Source: Rhizobiaceae bacterium (lineage in GTDB: Bacteria > Pseudomonadota > Alphaproteobacteria > Rhizobiales > Rhizobiaceae). Taken from it: a stretch of DNA of 64,000 bases. The stretch covers positions 62,001 to 126,000 of the forward strand of contig JANQKQ010000026.1 of the NCBI GenBank assembly GCA_028281105.1, in the 5' to 3' direction. Below the pieces are notes generated by a model. The model was not told the origin of the DNA, ran no database searches, and saw only the letters and a program-made list of their open reading frames with translations. Shown here piece after piece: positions 1 to 8,961 of this stretch. The position numbers and the translations under genes are program-made. Numbering within the stretch: position 1 is the first letter of the stretch; every line of letters starts with the position of its first letter.

Positions 1-93
1 CCCTACGGCATTGCGCTGGGTGTCGCGGCGATCGCGGTCTATCCGCAAACCGACTGGATGCAGCACGTCTTCGACGCCGCCGCCCGCATCTAA
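1..93 (+). CDS. cpaA: Prepilin peptidase CpaA, C-terminal end (partial)
   Basis: Only the last 30 codons are in the window. They read PYGIALGVAAIAVYPQT and end DAAARI before a TAA stop. The proline-tyrosine-glycine-isoleucine-alanine motif followed by a hydrophobic stretch is what the last membrane helix of CpaA/TadV type IV prepilin peptidases looks like, and the next genes are cpaB to cpaF, where cpaA normally stands just upstream. CpaA is the inner-membrane aspartyl peptidase that removes the leader from Flp pilins. The catalytic aspartates and any flp pilin gene would lie to the left of the window. Assignment rests on a short tail plus strong context. Confidence 0.72.
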   Translation, partial: PYGIALGVAAIAVYPQTDWMQHVFDAAARI

Positions 94-203
94 GCCCGCA
101 CCCGGCCGCCCCTTAGTCTTTTCCGCTCGCCTGATCCGTTCCAAGCCCCGGCCTGGACCGGACAACCATTGGTGCAACGTTAACTAAAAATATCAGCACT
201 CCA

Positions 204-211
204 TTAACCAT
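204..211 (+). promoter_or_regulatory. Possible CtrA half-site (TTAACCAT) upstream of cpaB
   Basis: The 189-bp gap between cpaA and cpaB is the only sizeable gap in the pilus cluster. It is AT-rich from about 178 to 220 and holds TTAACCAT, a typical CtrA half-site, and another TTAA at 180-183. The spacing between the two TTAA elements is 24 bp, not the 11 bp of a full TTAA-N7-TTAA site, so this is weak. Pilus genes are CtrA targets in Caulobacter; here that is only inference. Confidence 0.25.
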
Positions 212-282
212 AATTACACCATTGCCCGCCGAATATGCCGGCAACGACGGGGGGCGTTCCGTACCCGCGTGGAGCATGGACA

Positions 283-1089
283 ATGAAAGTAGCGCGTTTG
301 GCAATATTGGGCGTGGCCGTCATGGCCGCGGGCGGGGCGGCGATCATGGCCAGCCGTATGGCCAGCCGGAGCCCGGAAGTGGTGGTCGAGGCCGCCCCCC
401 AGCCGGTCCAGCTGACCGAGGTCCTGATCGCAGCCAGCGATATCGGCCTAGGCAACAAGCTGGATGCGGACATGATCCGCTGGCAGAAGTGGCCGGACGA
501 GGGGTTGGCGGACGGCTATATAACCCGCCGATCGGACTCCGATAACTCGCAGATGGAAGAGATCGTCGGAGCGATCGCGCGCGCTTCGTTCTTCACCGGC
601 GAGCCGATTCGGCGCAGCAAGCTGGTGGTCTCCGATCGCGGCTATATGTCGGCCATCCTTCCCGCCGGCCAGCGCGCCATCGCCACCAACATCTCCACCG
701 AGACCAGCGCCGGCGGCTTCATCCTGCCGAACGACCGGGTCGACGTCATCATGACTCGGCTAGACCCAAACGCCGACGAACAGACTTATCTGACCGAGAC
801 GATCCTGGAGAACGTGCGGGTGCTGGCGATCGACCAGACCATCGAGGAGCAGGACGGCGAGGCCGTGGTTGTCGGCGAGACGGCGACGTTGCAGCTGACG
901 CCGCGCCAGACGGAAATTCTGACCGTTGCCCAACAGATGGCCGATCGGCTGGCGCTTTCGCTGCGCTCGCTCGCCGACAGCGGCGAGGACGCCACCCAGG
1001 GCGCCGACCACCTGCTGTCGGGGATCGGCGCCGGGCGGGTTCGCATGATCCGCTACGGCAAGACCAAGACGGTTAACACGGGTCAATAG
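283..1089 (+). CDS. cpaB: Flp pilus assembly protein CpaB
   Basis: CpaB/RcpC is a periplasmic protein anchored in the inner membrane that works with the CpaC secretin in Tad pilus export. The protein begins MKVARLAILGVAVMAAGG, a short positively charged end and one membrane helix, followed by a SAF-type domain at about residues 40-105 and the RcpC/CpaB domain to the end (268 aa, normal for the family). An in-frame ATG at 235 would add 16 residues, but the ATG at 283 has GGAG at 271-274 with good spacing and gives the usual CpaB start. It is the first gene of a tightly packed series running to tadC. Confidence 0.9.
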   Translation: MKVARLAILGVAVMAAGGAAIMASRMASRSPEVVVEAAPQPVQLTEVLIAASDIGLGNKLDADMIRWQKWPDEGLADGYITRRSDSDNSQMEEIVGAIARASFFTGEPIRRSKLVVSDRGYMSAILPAGQRAIATNISTETSAGGFILPNDRVDVIMTRLDPNADEQTYLTETILENVRVLAIDQTIEEQDGEAVVVGETATLQLTPRQTEILTVAQQMADRLALSLRSLADSGEDATQGADHLLSGIGAGRVRMIRYGKTKTVNTGQ

Positions 1090-1109
1090 ACGAGAAAGCA
1101 GGGCCAGGC

Positions 1110-2675
1110 ATGCAGTCAATGGTTCGCCCAAAGCCGGGAGTTCGCGTGATGTGTAGAGCAGTGTTGAAGACCGTTTTAGCAATGGTCGTAGCAGCCCCGC
1201 TTATGGCCGGTCTGCCGGTTCCATATTCCGGCGTCGGCGAAGCGGTGGCCAAGAACTACCTGAAGCTCAATGCGTCGACCGTCGGCACCAGCCGGCGGGT
1301 TCAGCTCGGCCTCAACAAGTCGATGGTCATCGACCTGCCCGGTGACGCACACGACATCATGGTCGCCAACCCGAGGGTGGCCGATGCGGTGACGCGAACC
1401 TCGCGGCGCATCTACATCTTCGCCAAGGAAGTGGGCGAAACCAACATTTTCGTTTTCGACGCCGACGGCAATCAGATGATCAGCCTCGATCTGCAGATCG
1501 AGCGCGACATCGCCGGCATCGAGGAATATATCGCCAGATACGTGCCGGGCTCGCAGGTCAAGGTCGAGATGATCTCGGACAACGTGATCCTGACCGGTTC
1601 GGTACCGACGCCCCAGGCCGCCACCCGCGCCGTCGAACTGGCCCGCATCTTCGTGACCGGCGGCGAGGCGACGACCAATCAGTTCAACGAAGCCTCGGGC
1701 GACGGCGGCACCGGGACTACGATCGTGTTCGAGGACTCCGAGCGCCAGACCAGCCAGATCGTCAATCTGCTCACCATCGATGGCGAGGACCAGGTGCATC
1801 TGAAGGTGACGATCGCCGAGATCCAGCGCACGATCGTCAAGCAGTTGGGCTTCGATTTCACCGCCGCCAAATCGGTGGGAGACATTGTCGTCGGCGCGCT
1901 CACCGACAACCCCTTCGCGCTCAACAAGGCGATTTCCAACTCCAGGCTCACGGCCAGCTGGACTCACGGCAACGAGAGCGTCAACTCCATCCTGACCGCG
2001 CTGGACCAGGCAGGCGTTCTGCGCACCCTGGCCGAGCCGACATTGACCGCAATCTCGGGCGAAACCGCATCGTTCAAGGTAGGTGGTGAACTGTCGGTCT
2101 CCGACGGCAAGGAGGAATCCGCCGACGGTGTGGAATATTCCTACAAGGCCGATGTGGAGTATGGCGTGGGCCTGGCTTTCACGCCGACCGTGCTTTCGGC
2201 CGGCCGCATCAGCCTGAAGATCAAGACGGAAGTCTCCGAGCCCACCACCGAGGGCTCCTACAACATCCCACGCGGCGCGGTGACGTCGGCCCCGGTGGTC
2301 TCGATCCGCCGTCGCGAAGCCGACACCACCGTTGAACTGCCGTCCGGAGGCTCGATGGTCATCGCCGGCCTGGTCAAGGACGACGTGCGCCAGGTGATGA
2401 GCGGATTCCCCGGCCTGCGCAAGCTTCCGATCCTGGGCGCACTGTTCTCGAGCCGGGAGTTCGAGCGCTACGAGACCGAGCTGGTCATCATCGTGACGCC
2501 TTATCTGGTTCGCCCGGTGGCGCGCCAAAAACTCGCCCGCCCGGACGACAATTTCACTCCGCCGTCCGACGTCGCCGGCATCTTCCTGGGCCGGGTCAAC
2601 CGCATCTATGGCGCCGTGGACGCAGCCCCGCCGGAAGGCAGGTACCACGGCAATGTAGGGTTCATCTTCAAATGA
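1110..2675 (+). CDS. cpaC: Flp pilus outer-membrane secretin CpaC/RcpA
   Basis: CpaC forms the outer-membrane channel of the Tad pilus. After an export signal come a pilus-type N-terminal domain (about residues 50-125, containing a GDAHDIMVANPRVADAV segment), a BON-like region, and the secretin domain over the last 200 residues, with LRTLAEPTLTAISGETASF and the closing FPGLRKLPILGALFSS motif that secretins share. The start is uncertain: ATG 1110 has no clear ribosome site, whereas ATG 1149, 13 codons later, is preceded by GGGAG at 1136-1140 and gives a clean signal peptide (MCRAVLKTVLAMVVAAPLMA). The stop overlaps the region where cpaD begins. Confidence 0.93.
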   Translation: MQSMVRPKPGVRVMCRAVLKTVLAMVVAAPLMAGLPVPYSGVGEAVAKNYLKLNASTVGTSRRVQLGLNKSMVIDLPGDAHDIMVANPRVADAVTRTSRRIYIFAKEVGETNIFVFDADGNQMISLDLQIERDIAGIEEYIARYVPGSQVKVEMISDNVILTGSVPTPQAATRAVELARIFVTGGEATTNQFNEASGDGGTGTTIVFEDSERQTSQIVNLLTIDGEDQVHLKVTIAEIQRTIVKQLGFDFTAAKSVGDIVVGALTDNPFALNKAISNSRLTASWTHGNESVNSILTALDQAGVLRTLAEPTLTAISGETASFKVGGELSVSDGKEESADGVEYSYKADVEYGVGLAFTPTVLSAGRISLKIKTEVSEPTTEGSYNIPRGAVTSAPVVSIRRREADTTVELPSGGSMVIAGLVKDDVRQVMSGFPGLRKLPILGALFSSREFERYETELVIIVTPYLVRPVARQKLARPDDNFTPPSDVAGIFLGRVNRIYGAVDAAPPEGRYHGNVGFIFK

Positions 2676-2698
2676 GCCGCCGCAACGGAGAATTCGCC

Positions 2699-3394
2699 AT
2701 GTTGAGCGTAAACGACACCCCGAAGCGGGAGATCACACGCCGAGCACCAAGCATAGCCGCGGGTCTCATCGTCGCGCTGCTCGCGACGGGATGCGCGAGC
2801 TCGACCCACGATCGGCTGACCGTGGGAACGGTGCCGGATGACTATCGCACGCGCCATCCGATCGTGGTCGCGGAAAACCAGGTGGTAGAGGCCATCCCCG
2901 TCACCACCAACACCAAGTCGCTGTCGTTGCGCCATCGCAACGTGGTGGTCGACTTCGCCAACCGGTTCAGACGCTCTGGCAGCCGCTACATGCAGATCGT
3001 CGTGCCCGTCGGCTCATCCAACGAAGGTGCGGCGAACGCGGTGGCGCGCTCGATCGTGGCGACGCTGGGCGATAACGGCATAACCGCGTCGCAGATCGCG
3101 CTTTCCAACTATCAGGCCGACGGCGCCGGCGCACCGATACAGTTGGCGTTCATGTCGCTGACCGCGGAAGCGGGACCGTGCGGAGAGTGGCCGGAGGACA
3201 TTTCGGTAACCGGCCAGAATCGCCAGTACCACAATTTCGGCTGCGCTACCCAGAACAACCTCGCCAAGATGATCGCCAATCCCGCCGATCTCGTCGGTCC
3301 GCGTGGCGAATCGGAAATCGATTCGACCCGTCGAGACAACGTGATCACCAACTGGCGCACTAACGGCAGCGAGGATCTGACCAGCCAGTTCTGA
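2699..3394 (+). CDS. cpaD: Pilus assembly lipoprotein CpaD
   Basis: CpaD is an outer-membrane lipoprotein thought to help the secretin CpaC in Tad pilus assembly. The protein has an N-terminal hydrophobic segment ending in the lipobox LLATGC-A, so Cys is the likely lipidation site, then the CpaD domain with DYRTRHPIVV and, near the end, GCATQNNLAKMIANPADLVGPR, which is the diagnostic CpaD block. I chose ATG 2699 because CGGAG stands 8 bases ahead; the earlier ATG 2672 overlaps the cpaC stop and lacks a ribosome site. Length 231 aa fits the family. Confidence 0.9.
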   Translation: MLSVNDTPKREITRRAPSIAAGLIVALLATGCASSTHDRLTVGTVPDDYRTRHPIVVAENQVVEAIPVTTNTKSLSLRHRNVVVDFANRFRRSGSRYMQIVVPVGSSNEGAANAVARSIVATLGDNGITASQIALSNYQADGAGAPIQLAFMSLTAEAGPCGEWPEDISVTGQNRQYHNFGCATQNNLAKMIANPADLVGPRGESEIDSTRRDNVITNWRTNGSEDLTSQF

Positions 3395-3433
3395 CCGGCC
3401 GGCAATCATGCACCGCGAAGCAGGAACCTCTTG

Positions 3434-4720
3434 ATGTCCAATCTCGCCGAACAGCCGCTTGAGAACGAGCCCGCGCCGGAGCGCGTGGTTGTCGAGGATA
3501 CAAGCCAGCTGGCGGAAATCCGTCCGATTCCACGCGTCACCATTCAGGCGTTCTGCGAGAGCGAAGCCGTGTCGCGCACGTTGGAGCTGGCCTCCCAGGA
3601 TCGCCGCATGGCGAAGGCGCATGTCAAAGTCCATACCGGCGGAATACCGGCGGCGATCGAGTTCTACGACAGCGCGCCGACGCCCAACCTGATCATCGTG
3701 GAATCCCGGCTGCAGGGCGCCGAACTGATCGAGGAACTGTCAAAGCTGGCGGAAGTCTGCGACGCCGAGACCAAGGTCGTCGTCGTCGGAACGATCAACG
3801 ACATCGTTGTCTACCGCGATCTGATCGCGCGCGGCGTGTCGGAATATCTTGTGGCGCCGGTGACCATGGCCGACGTGATGAGCACGGTCTCGGACATTTT
3901 CGTCAATCCGGAAAACGGCGTGCTCGGCCGCACCATCGCGTTCATCGGCGCGAAGGGCGGCTGTGGCTCCTCGACCATCTGTCACAATGTGGCATGGGCG
4001 ATCTCCAGCGCCTACGAGAACGACGTGGTGCTGGCCGATCTCGATCTGGCGTTCGGTACCGCCAACATCAACCTGGACCAGGATCCGCCCCAGGGGATCG
4101 CCGAGGCCGTCTATTCGGCCGATCGCGTCGACGACATCTTACTGGACCGGCTGCTGGCCAAGTGCGCCGAACATCTGAGCCTGCTCGCTGCTCCTTCCAC
4201 GCTCGACCGCACCTACGATTTCGAAGCCAAGGCGTTCAATCAGATCATGGAGGTCGCGCAGCGCGGCGCACCTTATGTGATCGTGGACGTCCCCCAGCAA
4301 TGGACCGGCTGGACGAAGGAGGTGCTCTCCTTCGCCGACACGGTGGTAATCACCGCCTGTCCGGAGCTGACGAACCTGCGCAACACCAAGAACCTGATCG
4401 ACAAGCTGGGCGAATTGCGCCCCAACGACCCCAAGCCACATCTGATCATGAACCAGATTGGTGTGCCCAAGCGGCCGGAAATCGGCGTCGCCGACTTCGT
4501 CGCGTCTCTTTCGGTCGAACCCATCACCACCATTCCGTTCGAGCCCGCGCTGTTCGGATCGGCGGCCAACAATGGCCAGATGATCTCCGAGGTGGACCCC
4601 AAGAACGCGATCTCCGGTTCGTTCAACATGATCGCCCAGGTGTTGACCGGCAAGGCCGAGATATCGGGCGAGAAGAAAAGTTCCTTCAACCTGCGCGCGC
4701 TGCTCAGGAAGAAAAAGTAG
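3434..4720 (+). CDS. cpaE: Pilus assembly ATPase CpaE (ParA/MinD-like)
   Basis: CpaE/TadZ is a MinD-type ATPase that places the Tad pilus machine, often at a cell pole. Residues to about 160 form a receiver-like domain without a clear phosphoacceptor, and the ATPase domain starts with GAKGGCGSST near residue 172, a deviant Walker A with the signature lysine (a cysteine stands where valine is usual). DLDLAFGTANINLDQ is the switch region. A TTG lies directly before the ATG; ATG 3434 with AGGA nine bases upstream is preferred. It lies 13 bp before cpaF. Confidence 0.92.
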   Translation: MSNLAEQPLENEPAPERVVVEDTSQLAEIRPIPRVTIQAFCESEAVSRTLELASQDRRMAKAHVKVHTGGIPAAIEFYDSAPTPNLIIVESRLQGAELIEELSKLAEVCDAETKVVVVGTINDIVVYRDLIARGVSEYLVAPVTMADVMSTVSDIFVNPENGVLGRTIAFIGAKGGCGSSTICHNVAWAISSAYENDVVLADLDLAFGTANINLDQDPPQGIAEAVYSADRVDDILLDRLLAKCAEHLSLLAAPSTLDRTYDFEAKAFNQIMEVAQRGAPYVIVDVPQQWTGWTKEVLSFADTVVITACPELTNLRNTKNLIDKLGELRPNDPKPHLIMNQIGVPKRPEIGVADFVASLSVEPITTIPFEPALFGSAANNGQMISEVDPKNAISGSFNMIAQVLTGKAEISGEKKSSFNLRALLRKKK

Positions 4721-4733
4721 CTAAGGTGTCATA

Positions 4734-6239
4734 ATGTTCGGAAAGCGTGGAAACGATACCGAAAAACCCCGGACTTTCGGTGCCGAAACCACCGAGCCGG
4801 CACCTGCGAGCGCGCCCGCGGTGCCGCCGCCGGAGGCGATCGTTCCCAAGATCGTCGACGAAGACGTGCCGCCGCCCGCCGCCGAACCACCGGAGCCGAT
4901 GGAGGTTTCCGCCGCCGCGGCGCCGGTCGAGGTCAGCGACGGCGCCAACCGCTCGGAAGACTACTACGATATCAAGACCAGCGTGTTCTCCGCACTGATC
5001 GATACCATCGATGTGGGTCAGCTTGCCAAGATGGAAGCGGAGGCCGCGCGCGAGGAAATCCGCGATATCGTCTCCGACATCATCTCGATCAAGAACCTGG
5101 CGATGTCGATCGCCGAGCAGGAGGACCTGCTCGACGACATCTGCAACGACGTGCTGGGCTACGGCCCGCTGGAGCCGCTGCTGGCGCGCGACGACATCGC
5201 CGACATCATGATCAACGGCGCTCAGAACGCCTATATCGAGGTTGACGGCAAGGTAGAGGCGGCGAACATCCGTTTCCGCGATAACAGCCAGTTGATGAAC
5301 ATCTGCCAGCGCATCGTCAGCCAGGTCGGCCGCCGGGTCGATGAATCAAGCCCGATCTGCGATGCGCGCCTGGCCGACGGCTCTCGTGTCAACGTGATCG
5401 CGCCGCCGCTGGCGCTCGATGGGCCGGCGCTCACCATTCGAAAGTTCAAAAAGGACAAGCTCACCCTCGATCAGCTGGTGCGGTTCGGCTCGATCACGCC
5501 CGAGGGCTCCACCATCATGCAGATCATCGGCCGGGTGCGCTGCAACGTGGTGATCTCCGGCGGCACCGGCTCGGGCAAGACGACGCTGCTCAACTGCCTT
5601 ACCCGCTACATCGACTCCGATGAACGCATCATCACATGCGAAGACTCCGCCGAACTGCAGCTGCAACAGCCGCACACCGTCCGCCTGGAGACCCGCCCGC
5701 CCAACATCGAAGGCGAAGGCGAGATCACCATGCGCGATCTGGTCAAGAACTGCCTGCGCATGCGCCCGGAACGCATCATCGTCGGCGAGGTGCGCGGACC
5801 GGAAGTGTTCGACCTGCTCCAGGCGATGAACACCGGCCATGACGGCTCGATGGGCACGATCCACTCCAACTCGCCGCGCGAGTGCCTCAACCGTATCGAA
5901 TCGATGATCGCCATGGGCGGCTACAACCTGCCGGCCAAGACCGTGCGAGAGATCATCGTCGGCTCCGTTGACGTCATCGTCCAGGCGGCGCGGCTGCGCG
6001 ACGGTTCGCGGCGGATTACCCACATCACCGAGGTGATCGGCCTGGAAGGCGATGTGATCACCACCCAGGACCTGTTCGTGTTCAAGATCGAGGGCGAGGA
6101 CGCCAAGGGCAACCTGGTCGGTAACCATGTGGCGACCGGCATCGGCCGGCCGAAATTCTGGGACCGCGCGCGCTATTACGGTGAAGAGGGGCGCCTCGCC
6201 GCCGCTCTCGACGCGGCCGAGGAAACCAAGGAAGACTGA
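4734..6239 (+). CDS. cpaF: Tad secretion ATPase CpaF/TadA
   Basis: CpaF is the hexameric type II/IV secretion ATPase on the inner face of the membrane that powers Flp pilus extension. After a proline- and alanine-rich unstructured stretch of about 70 residues come the N-terminal domain ([22 protein letters not shown]) and the motor domain with Walker [10 protein letters not shown] near residue 277, an Asp-box, Walker [19 protein letters not shown] and the [15 protein letters not shown] histidine box. All catalytic motifs look intact, 501 aa being normal. It is followed by tadB after 15 bp. Confidence 0.96.
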   Translation: MFGKRGNDTEKPRTFGAETTEPAPASAPAVPPPEAIVPKIVDEDVPPPAAEPPEPMEVSAAAAPVEVSDGANRSEDYYDIKTSVFSALIDTIDVGQLAKMEAEAAREEIRDIVSDIISIKNLAMSIAEQEDLLDDICNDVLGYGPLEPLLARDDIADIMINGAQNAYIEVDGKVEAANIRFRDNSQLMNICQRIVSQVGRRVDESSPICDARLADGSRVNVIAPPLALDGPALTIRKFKKDKLTLDQLVRFGSITPEGSTIMQIIGRVRCNVVISGGTGSGKTTLLNCLTRYIDSDERIITCEDSAELQLQQPHTVRLETRPPNIEGEGEITMRDLVKNCLRMRPERIIVGEVRGPEVFDLLQAMNTGHDGSMGTIHSNSPRECLNRIESMIAMGGYNLPAKTVREIIVGSVDVIVQAARLRDGSRRITHITEVIGLEGDVITTQDLFVFKIEGEDAKGNLVGNHVATGIGRPKFWDRARYYGEEGRLAAALDAAEETKED

Positions 6240-6254
6240 TCGGCTGCGCGAATC

Positions 6255-7256
6255 ATGTTCGGTATCGAAACCAATGTCCTGATTTTCACCCTGCTCGCGG
6301 GCGTCAGCGCGGCCGGGCTCGCCTATGCGTTCCTGTTCACGCGTCTGTCCGAGGAGGCCCGCCGCGACAAGCGCATCAAGTCGGTCAACACCCGCAACAT
6401 CGCCCAGCAGGCTGCCACCCAGGCCAAAATGACCGACGCCAGCAAGCGCCGCAAATCGGTGCAGGAATCGGTCAAGGAGCTGGAAGCCAAACAGAAGCAG
6501 AGCGCCCGCGATCGGCTGACGCTGAAGAAAATCCTGCAGCAGGCGGGCATGAACATCACGGTGCCCCAGTTCTTCATGTTCAGCTTCGTCTTCGGCGTGC
6601 TTTTTGCTTTCGTCGCATTGCTGCTCGGCGCCGGGCTCTATATGAGCCTGGCCGCGCTGGCCGTCGGCACGTTTGGAGTTCCGCGCTGGTTCGTCGGGCG
6701 GCGGCGCAAGAAACGCCTGAACAAGTTCATCGAGGAATTCCCAAACGCAGTCGACGTGATCGTGCGCGGGGTCAAGGCCGGCCTGCCGCTCAACGACTGC
6801 ATGGCGATGGTCGGCCAGGAGGCCAAGGAACCGGTTGCATCGGAGTTCCGCAAAATCATCGAGGTGCAGCAGTTCGGCGTGCCCGTGTCGGAGGCGGTGA
6901 CCAAGCTCTACGACAACGTGCCCCTGGCCGAAGCCAATTTCTTCGGCATTGTGGTTTCGATCCAGCAGAGCGCCGGCGGCAACCTGTCCGAGGCTTTGGG
7001 CAATCTTTCCGGCGTGCTGCGCGACCGCAAGAAGATGAAGGCCAAGATCCAGGCGATGTCGGCGGAAGCGAAGGCTTCCGGGATGATCATCGGCGCCCTG
7101 CCCGTGGTGGTGGGCGTGCTCGTCTACTTCACCACCCCCGACTACATCAAGATCCTGTTCACCGATCCCACCGGCAATCTGATCCTGGGGGCTTCGGCGA
7201 TCTGGATGGGCGCGGGCATCTTCGTCATGAAGAAGATGATTAGCTTTGATTTCTAG
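6255..7256 (+). CDS. tadB: Inner-membrane pilus platform protein TadB
   Basis: TadB and TadC form the inner-membrane platform (GspF-like) on which CpaF acts. This 333-aa protein has one membrane helix at the N-terminus, a charged cytoplasmic segment rich in Lys/Arg/Gln (about residues 30-95), two helices around 98-145, a GspF domain (residues about 165-290, with FPNAVDVIVRGVKAGLPLNDCM) and a C-terminal helical pair. Typical TadB architecture and position. The downstream gene tadC starts 18 bp later, so cpaB to tadC are probably one transcript. Confidence 0.93.
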   Translation: MFGIETNVLIFTLLAGVSAAGLAYAFLFTRLSEEARRDKRIKSVNTRNIAQQAATQAKMTDASKRRKSVQESVKELEAKQKQSARDRLTLKKILQQAGMNITVPQFFMFSFVFGVLFAFVALLLGAGLYMSLAALAVGTFGVPRWFVGRRRKKRLNKFIEEFPNAVDVIVRGVKAGLPLNDCMAMVGQEAKEPVASEFRKIIEVQQFGVPVSEAVTKLYDNVPLAEANFFGIVVSIQQSAGGNLSEALGNLSGVLRDRKKMKAKIQAMSAEAKASGMIIGALPVVVGVLVYFTTPDYIKILFTDPTGNLILGASAIWMGAGIFVMKKMISFDF

Positions 7257-7274
7257 GGACTCGGTGCGGGCGTC

Positions 7275-8252
7275 ATGATCTTCGATTTCGTATTTTCCCT
7301 GCTGGAGCCGCAGAATATGCTGGCGGCGCTGTCTGCGACGGCGGTGTTTGCCACCATCCTGACGATCACCCTGCCCCTGTTCCGACGTGACGAACTGGGA
7401 GCGCGAATGAAGTCGGCCGCGCTGGAGCGCGACAAGATTCGGGCCCGCGAGCGAGCCCGCCTGGCCGCCGAGAAGGAAACTGTACAGCTGCGCCAGAACT
7501 CGGGCGGCCTGGTGCGCGACGTGGTCGAGAAGCTCAACCTGCGCAATGCGCTGGCCGATGAGGCCACCTTTTCCAATCTGCGCATGGCCGGCTATCGCAA
7601 GCAGTCGCACGTCTATGTGTTCCTGTTCTTCCGCTTCGTGCTGCCGATGATCCTGCTGCTGGTGGCGTCGATCTATGTTTTCGGCATCTCCGACATGGAC
7701 CGACCGTTCATGGTCAAGATCATGATCGTCATGCTGGTGGCCTATGCCGGCTTCTACGCGCCCAACCTGTTCGTCAAAAACAAGATATCCAAGCGGCAAT
7801 TGTCGATCCGCCGAGCCTGGCCGGACGCGCTCGATCTGATGCTGATCTGCGTCGAATCGGGCATGTCGATCGAGAACGCGTTCCAGAAGGTCTCGATCGA
7901 GATCGGCCTGCAATCGGGTGAGCTGGCCGAGGAACTGATTCTGACCAACGCCGAACTGTCCTATCTGCAGGAACGCCGCAAGGCCTACGACAACCTGGCC
8001 GAACGCACCGGCCTGGACGGGGTCAAATCGGTGACCCTGGCGCTCAATCAGGCGGAACGATACGGCACGCCGCTGGGCACCGCGCTCAGGGTGCTCGCCC
8101 AGGAAAACCGCGATATGCGCATGGCGGAAGCCGAGAAGAAGGCCGCCGCCCTGCCGCCGAAGCTGACGGTTCCCATGATCGTGTTCTTCCTGCCGGTGCT
8201 GTTCGGCGTCATCATGGGCCCGGCGATGATCCAGATTTTCGCGCTTCAATAA
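7275..8252 (+). CDS. tadC: Inner-membrane pilus platform protein TadC
   Basis: Second GspF-domain platform protein, 325 aa. It has a membrane helix at the N-terminus, a charged segment, two helices at about 112-160, and the GspF domain containing WPDALDLMLICVESGMSIENAFQKV and a final membrane helix (LTVPMIVFFLPVLFGVIMG). The MSIENAF segment and the RYGTPLGTALRVLAQENRDMR block are characteristic of TadC rather than TadB. It ends the plus-strand pilus series; tadD lies about 0.7 kb further on, on the other strand. Confidence 0.93.
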   Translation: MIFDFVFSLLEPQNMLAALSATAVFATILTITLPLFRRDELGARMKSAALERDKIRARERARLAAEKETVQLRQNSGGLVRDVVEKLNLRNALADEATFSNLRMAGYRKQSHVYVFLFFRFVLPMILLLVASIYVFGISDMDRPFMVKIMIVMLVAYAGFYAPNLFVKNKISKRQLSIRRAWPDALDLMLICVESGMSIENAFQKVSIEIGLQSGELAEELILTNAELSYLQERRKAYDNLAERTGLDGVKSVTLALNQAERYGTPLGTALRVLAQENRDMRMAEAEKKAAALPPKLTVPMIVFFLPVLFGVIMGPAMIQIFALQ

Positions 8253-8365
8253 GATTAGGCGGCAACCCGTTCCGCCTGGCGGCATATGCAGCGCAGGTTT
8301 CGGGTGGCCTCAGCCGATCCGCGCATGTTTGGTGCGAACACCATCATCGACATGCGAGATTGACT

Positions 8366-8836
8366 ATGCGCCTTTCCTATCAGGCCCTGTCCACCGACTG
8401 GGCGAACCGGCTGCGCGCGGGCGGCCCCGACGATTATGGCAACCCCGCCGAGCGCACGATTTCCGACGGCGGCGGCAGCCCCTGCCGGCATTGCCTGCGC
8501 GACATTGGCGAAGGCGAGCCGATGCTGATAGCCGCCCACCGACCGTTTGCCAGCCTCCAGCCCTATGCCGAGACCGGGCCGATCTTCCTGTGCGCCCGAC
8601 CGTGTGAGCGTCACCCGGGCGCGGACGCGCTTCCGCGACTGTTTCGATCAAGAGAGCGCATGCTGGTGCGCGGCTATCGCGCCAATGACCGGATTTTGTA
8701 CGGCAGCGGCAGGGCGGTGGCCAGCGACCGCATCGATCATGCGGTCCGCGAACTGCTCACCGACCCAGATATCGCCTATGTGCACCTGCGCTCGGCGGCC
8801 AACAACTGCTATCAATGCCGGGTCGAGCGGGGCTAG
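8366..8836 (+). CDS. DUF1203 family protein
   Basis: A 156-aa soluble protein. The segment CRHCLRDIGEGEPMLIAAHRPF followed by YAETGPIFLCA and a second cysteine is the DUF1203 signature; the C-terminus has VHLRSAANNCYQCRVER. The C-x2-C pair and later cysteines could bind a metal, but the function of the family is not known to me. ATG 8366 is the only sensible start; the TTG two codons earlier is possible. It follows tadC by 113 bp on the same strand but has no obvious link to pili, and its stop lies 14 bp before a large palindromic repeat. Confidence 0.85.
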   Translation: MRLSYQALSTDWANRLRAGGPDDYGNPAERTISDGGGSPCRHCLRDIGEGEPMLIAAHRPFASLQPYAETGPIFLCARPCERHPGADALPRLFRSRERMLVRGYRANDRILYGSGRAVASDRIDHAVRELLTDPDIAYVHLRSAANNCYQCRVERG

Positions 8837-8850
8837 GCTTCATTATGTTG

Positions 8851-8936
8851 GCGGCATCGGCCCTCTCCCCCACGCAGCCACCGCACGGCAGTATCCTTGC
8901 AAGGGGTGACTGGGTGGGGGAGAGGGCCGGTGCCGC
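8851..8936. repeat. Intergenic palindromic repeat, copy A
   Basis: An 86-bp element between the convergent DUF1203 and tadD genes. Arms 8851-8882 and 8905-8936 are complementary at 29 of 32 positions and enclose a 22-nt loop that contains ACGGCAGTATCCTTGCAA. The same core, two bases different and in opposite orientation, is found in the loop of the element at 22951-23034, whose arms differ from these but remain self-complementary. In transcripts from either side it would form a very stable hairpin, so it may end both genes. It is a dispersed repeat family; see findings. Confidence 0.85.
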
Positions 8937-8961
8937 TTCTAAATAATGCGCCTGCTCACAA

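Noticed and set aside
8257-8277. AGGCGG/CCGCCT inverted repeat after tadC
   Set aside because: Six-bp stem without T-run; could be chance in this G+C content, so not listed as a terminator.
5346-8285. Very long open frame on the minus strand across cpaF-tadB-tadC (over 970 codons)
   Set aside because: It is a by-product of high G+C third positions opposite three well-recognised pilus genes; its translation is low-complexity His/Arg/Gln-rich and matches nothing.
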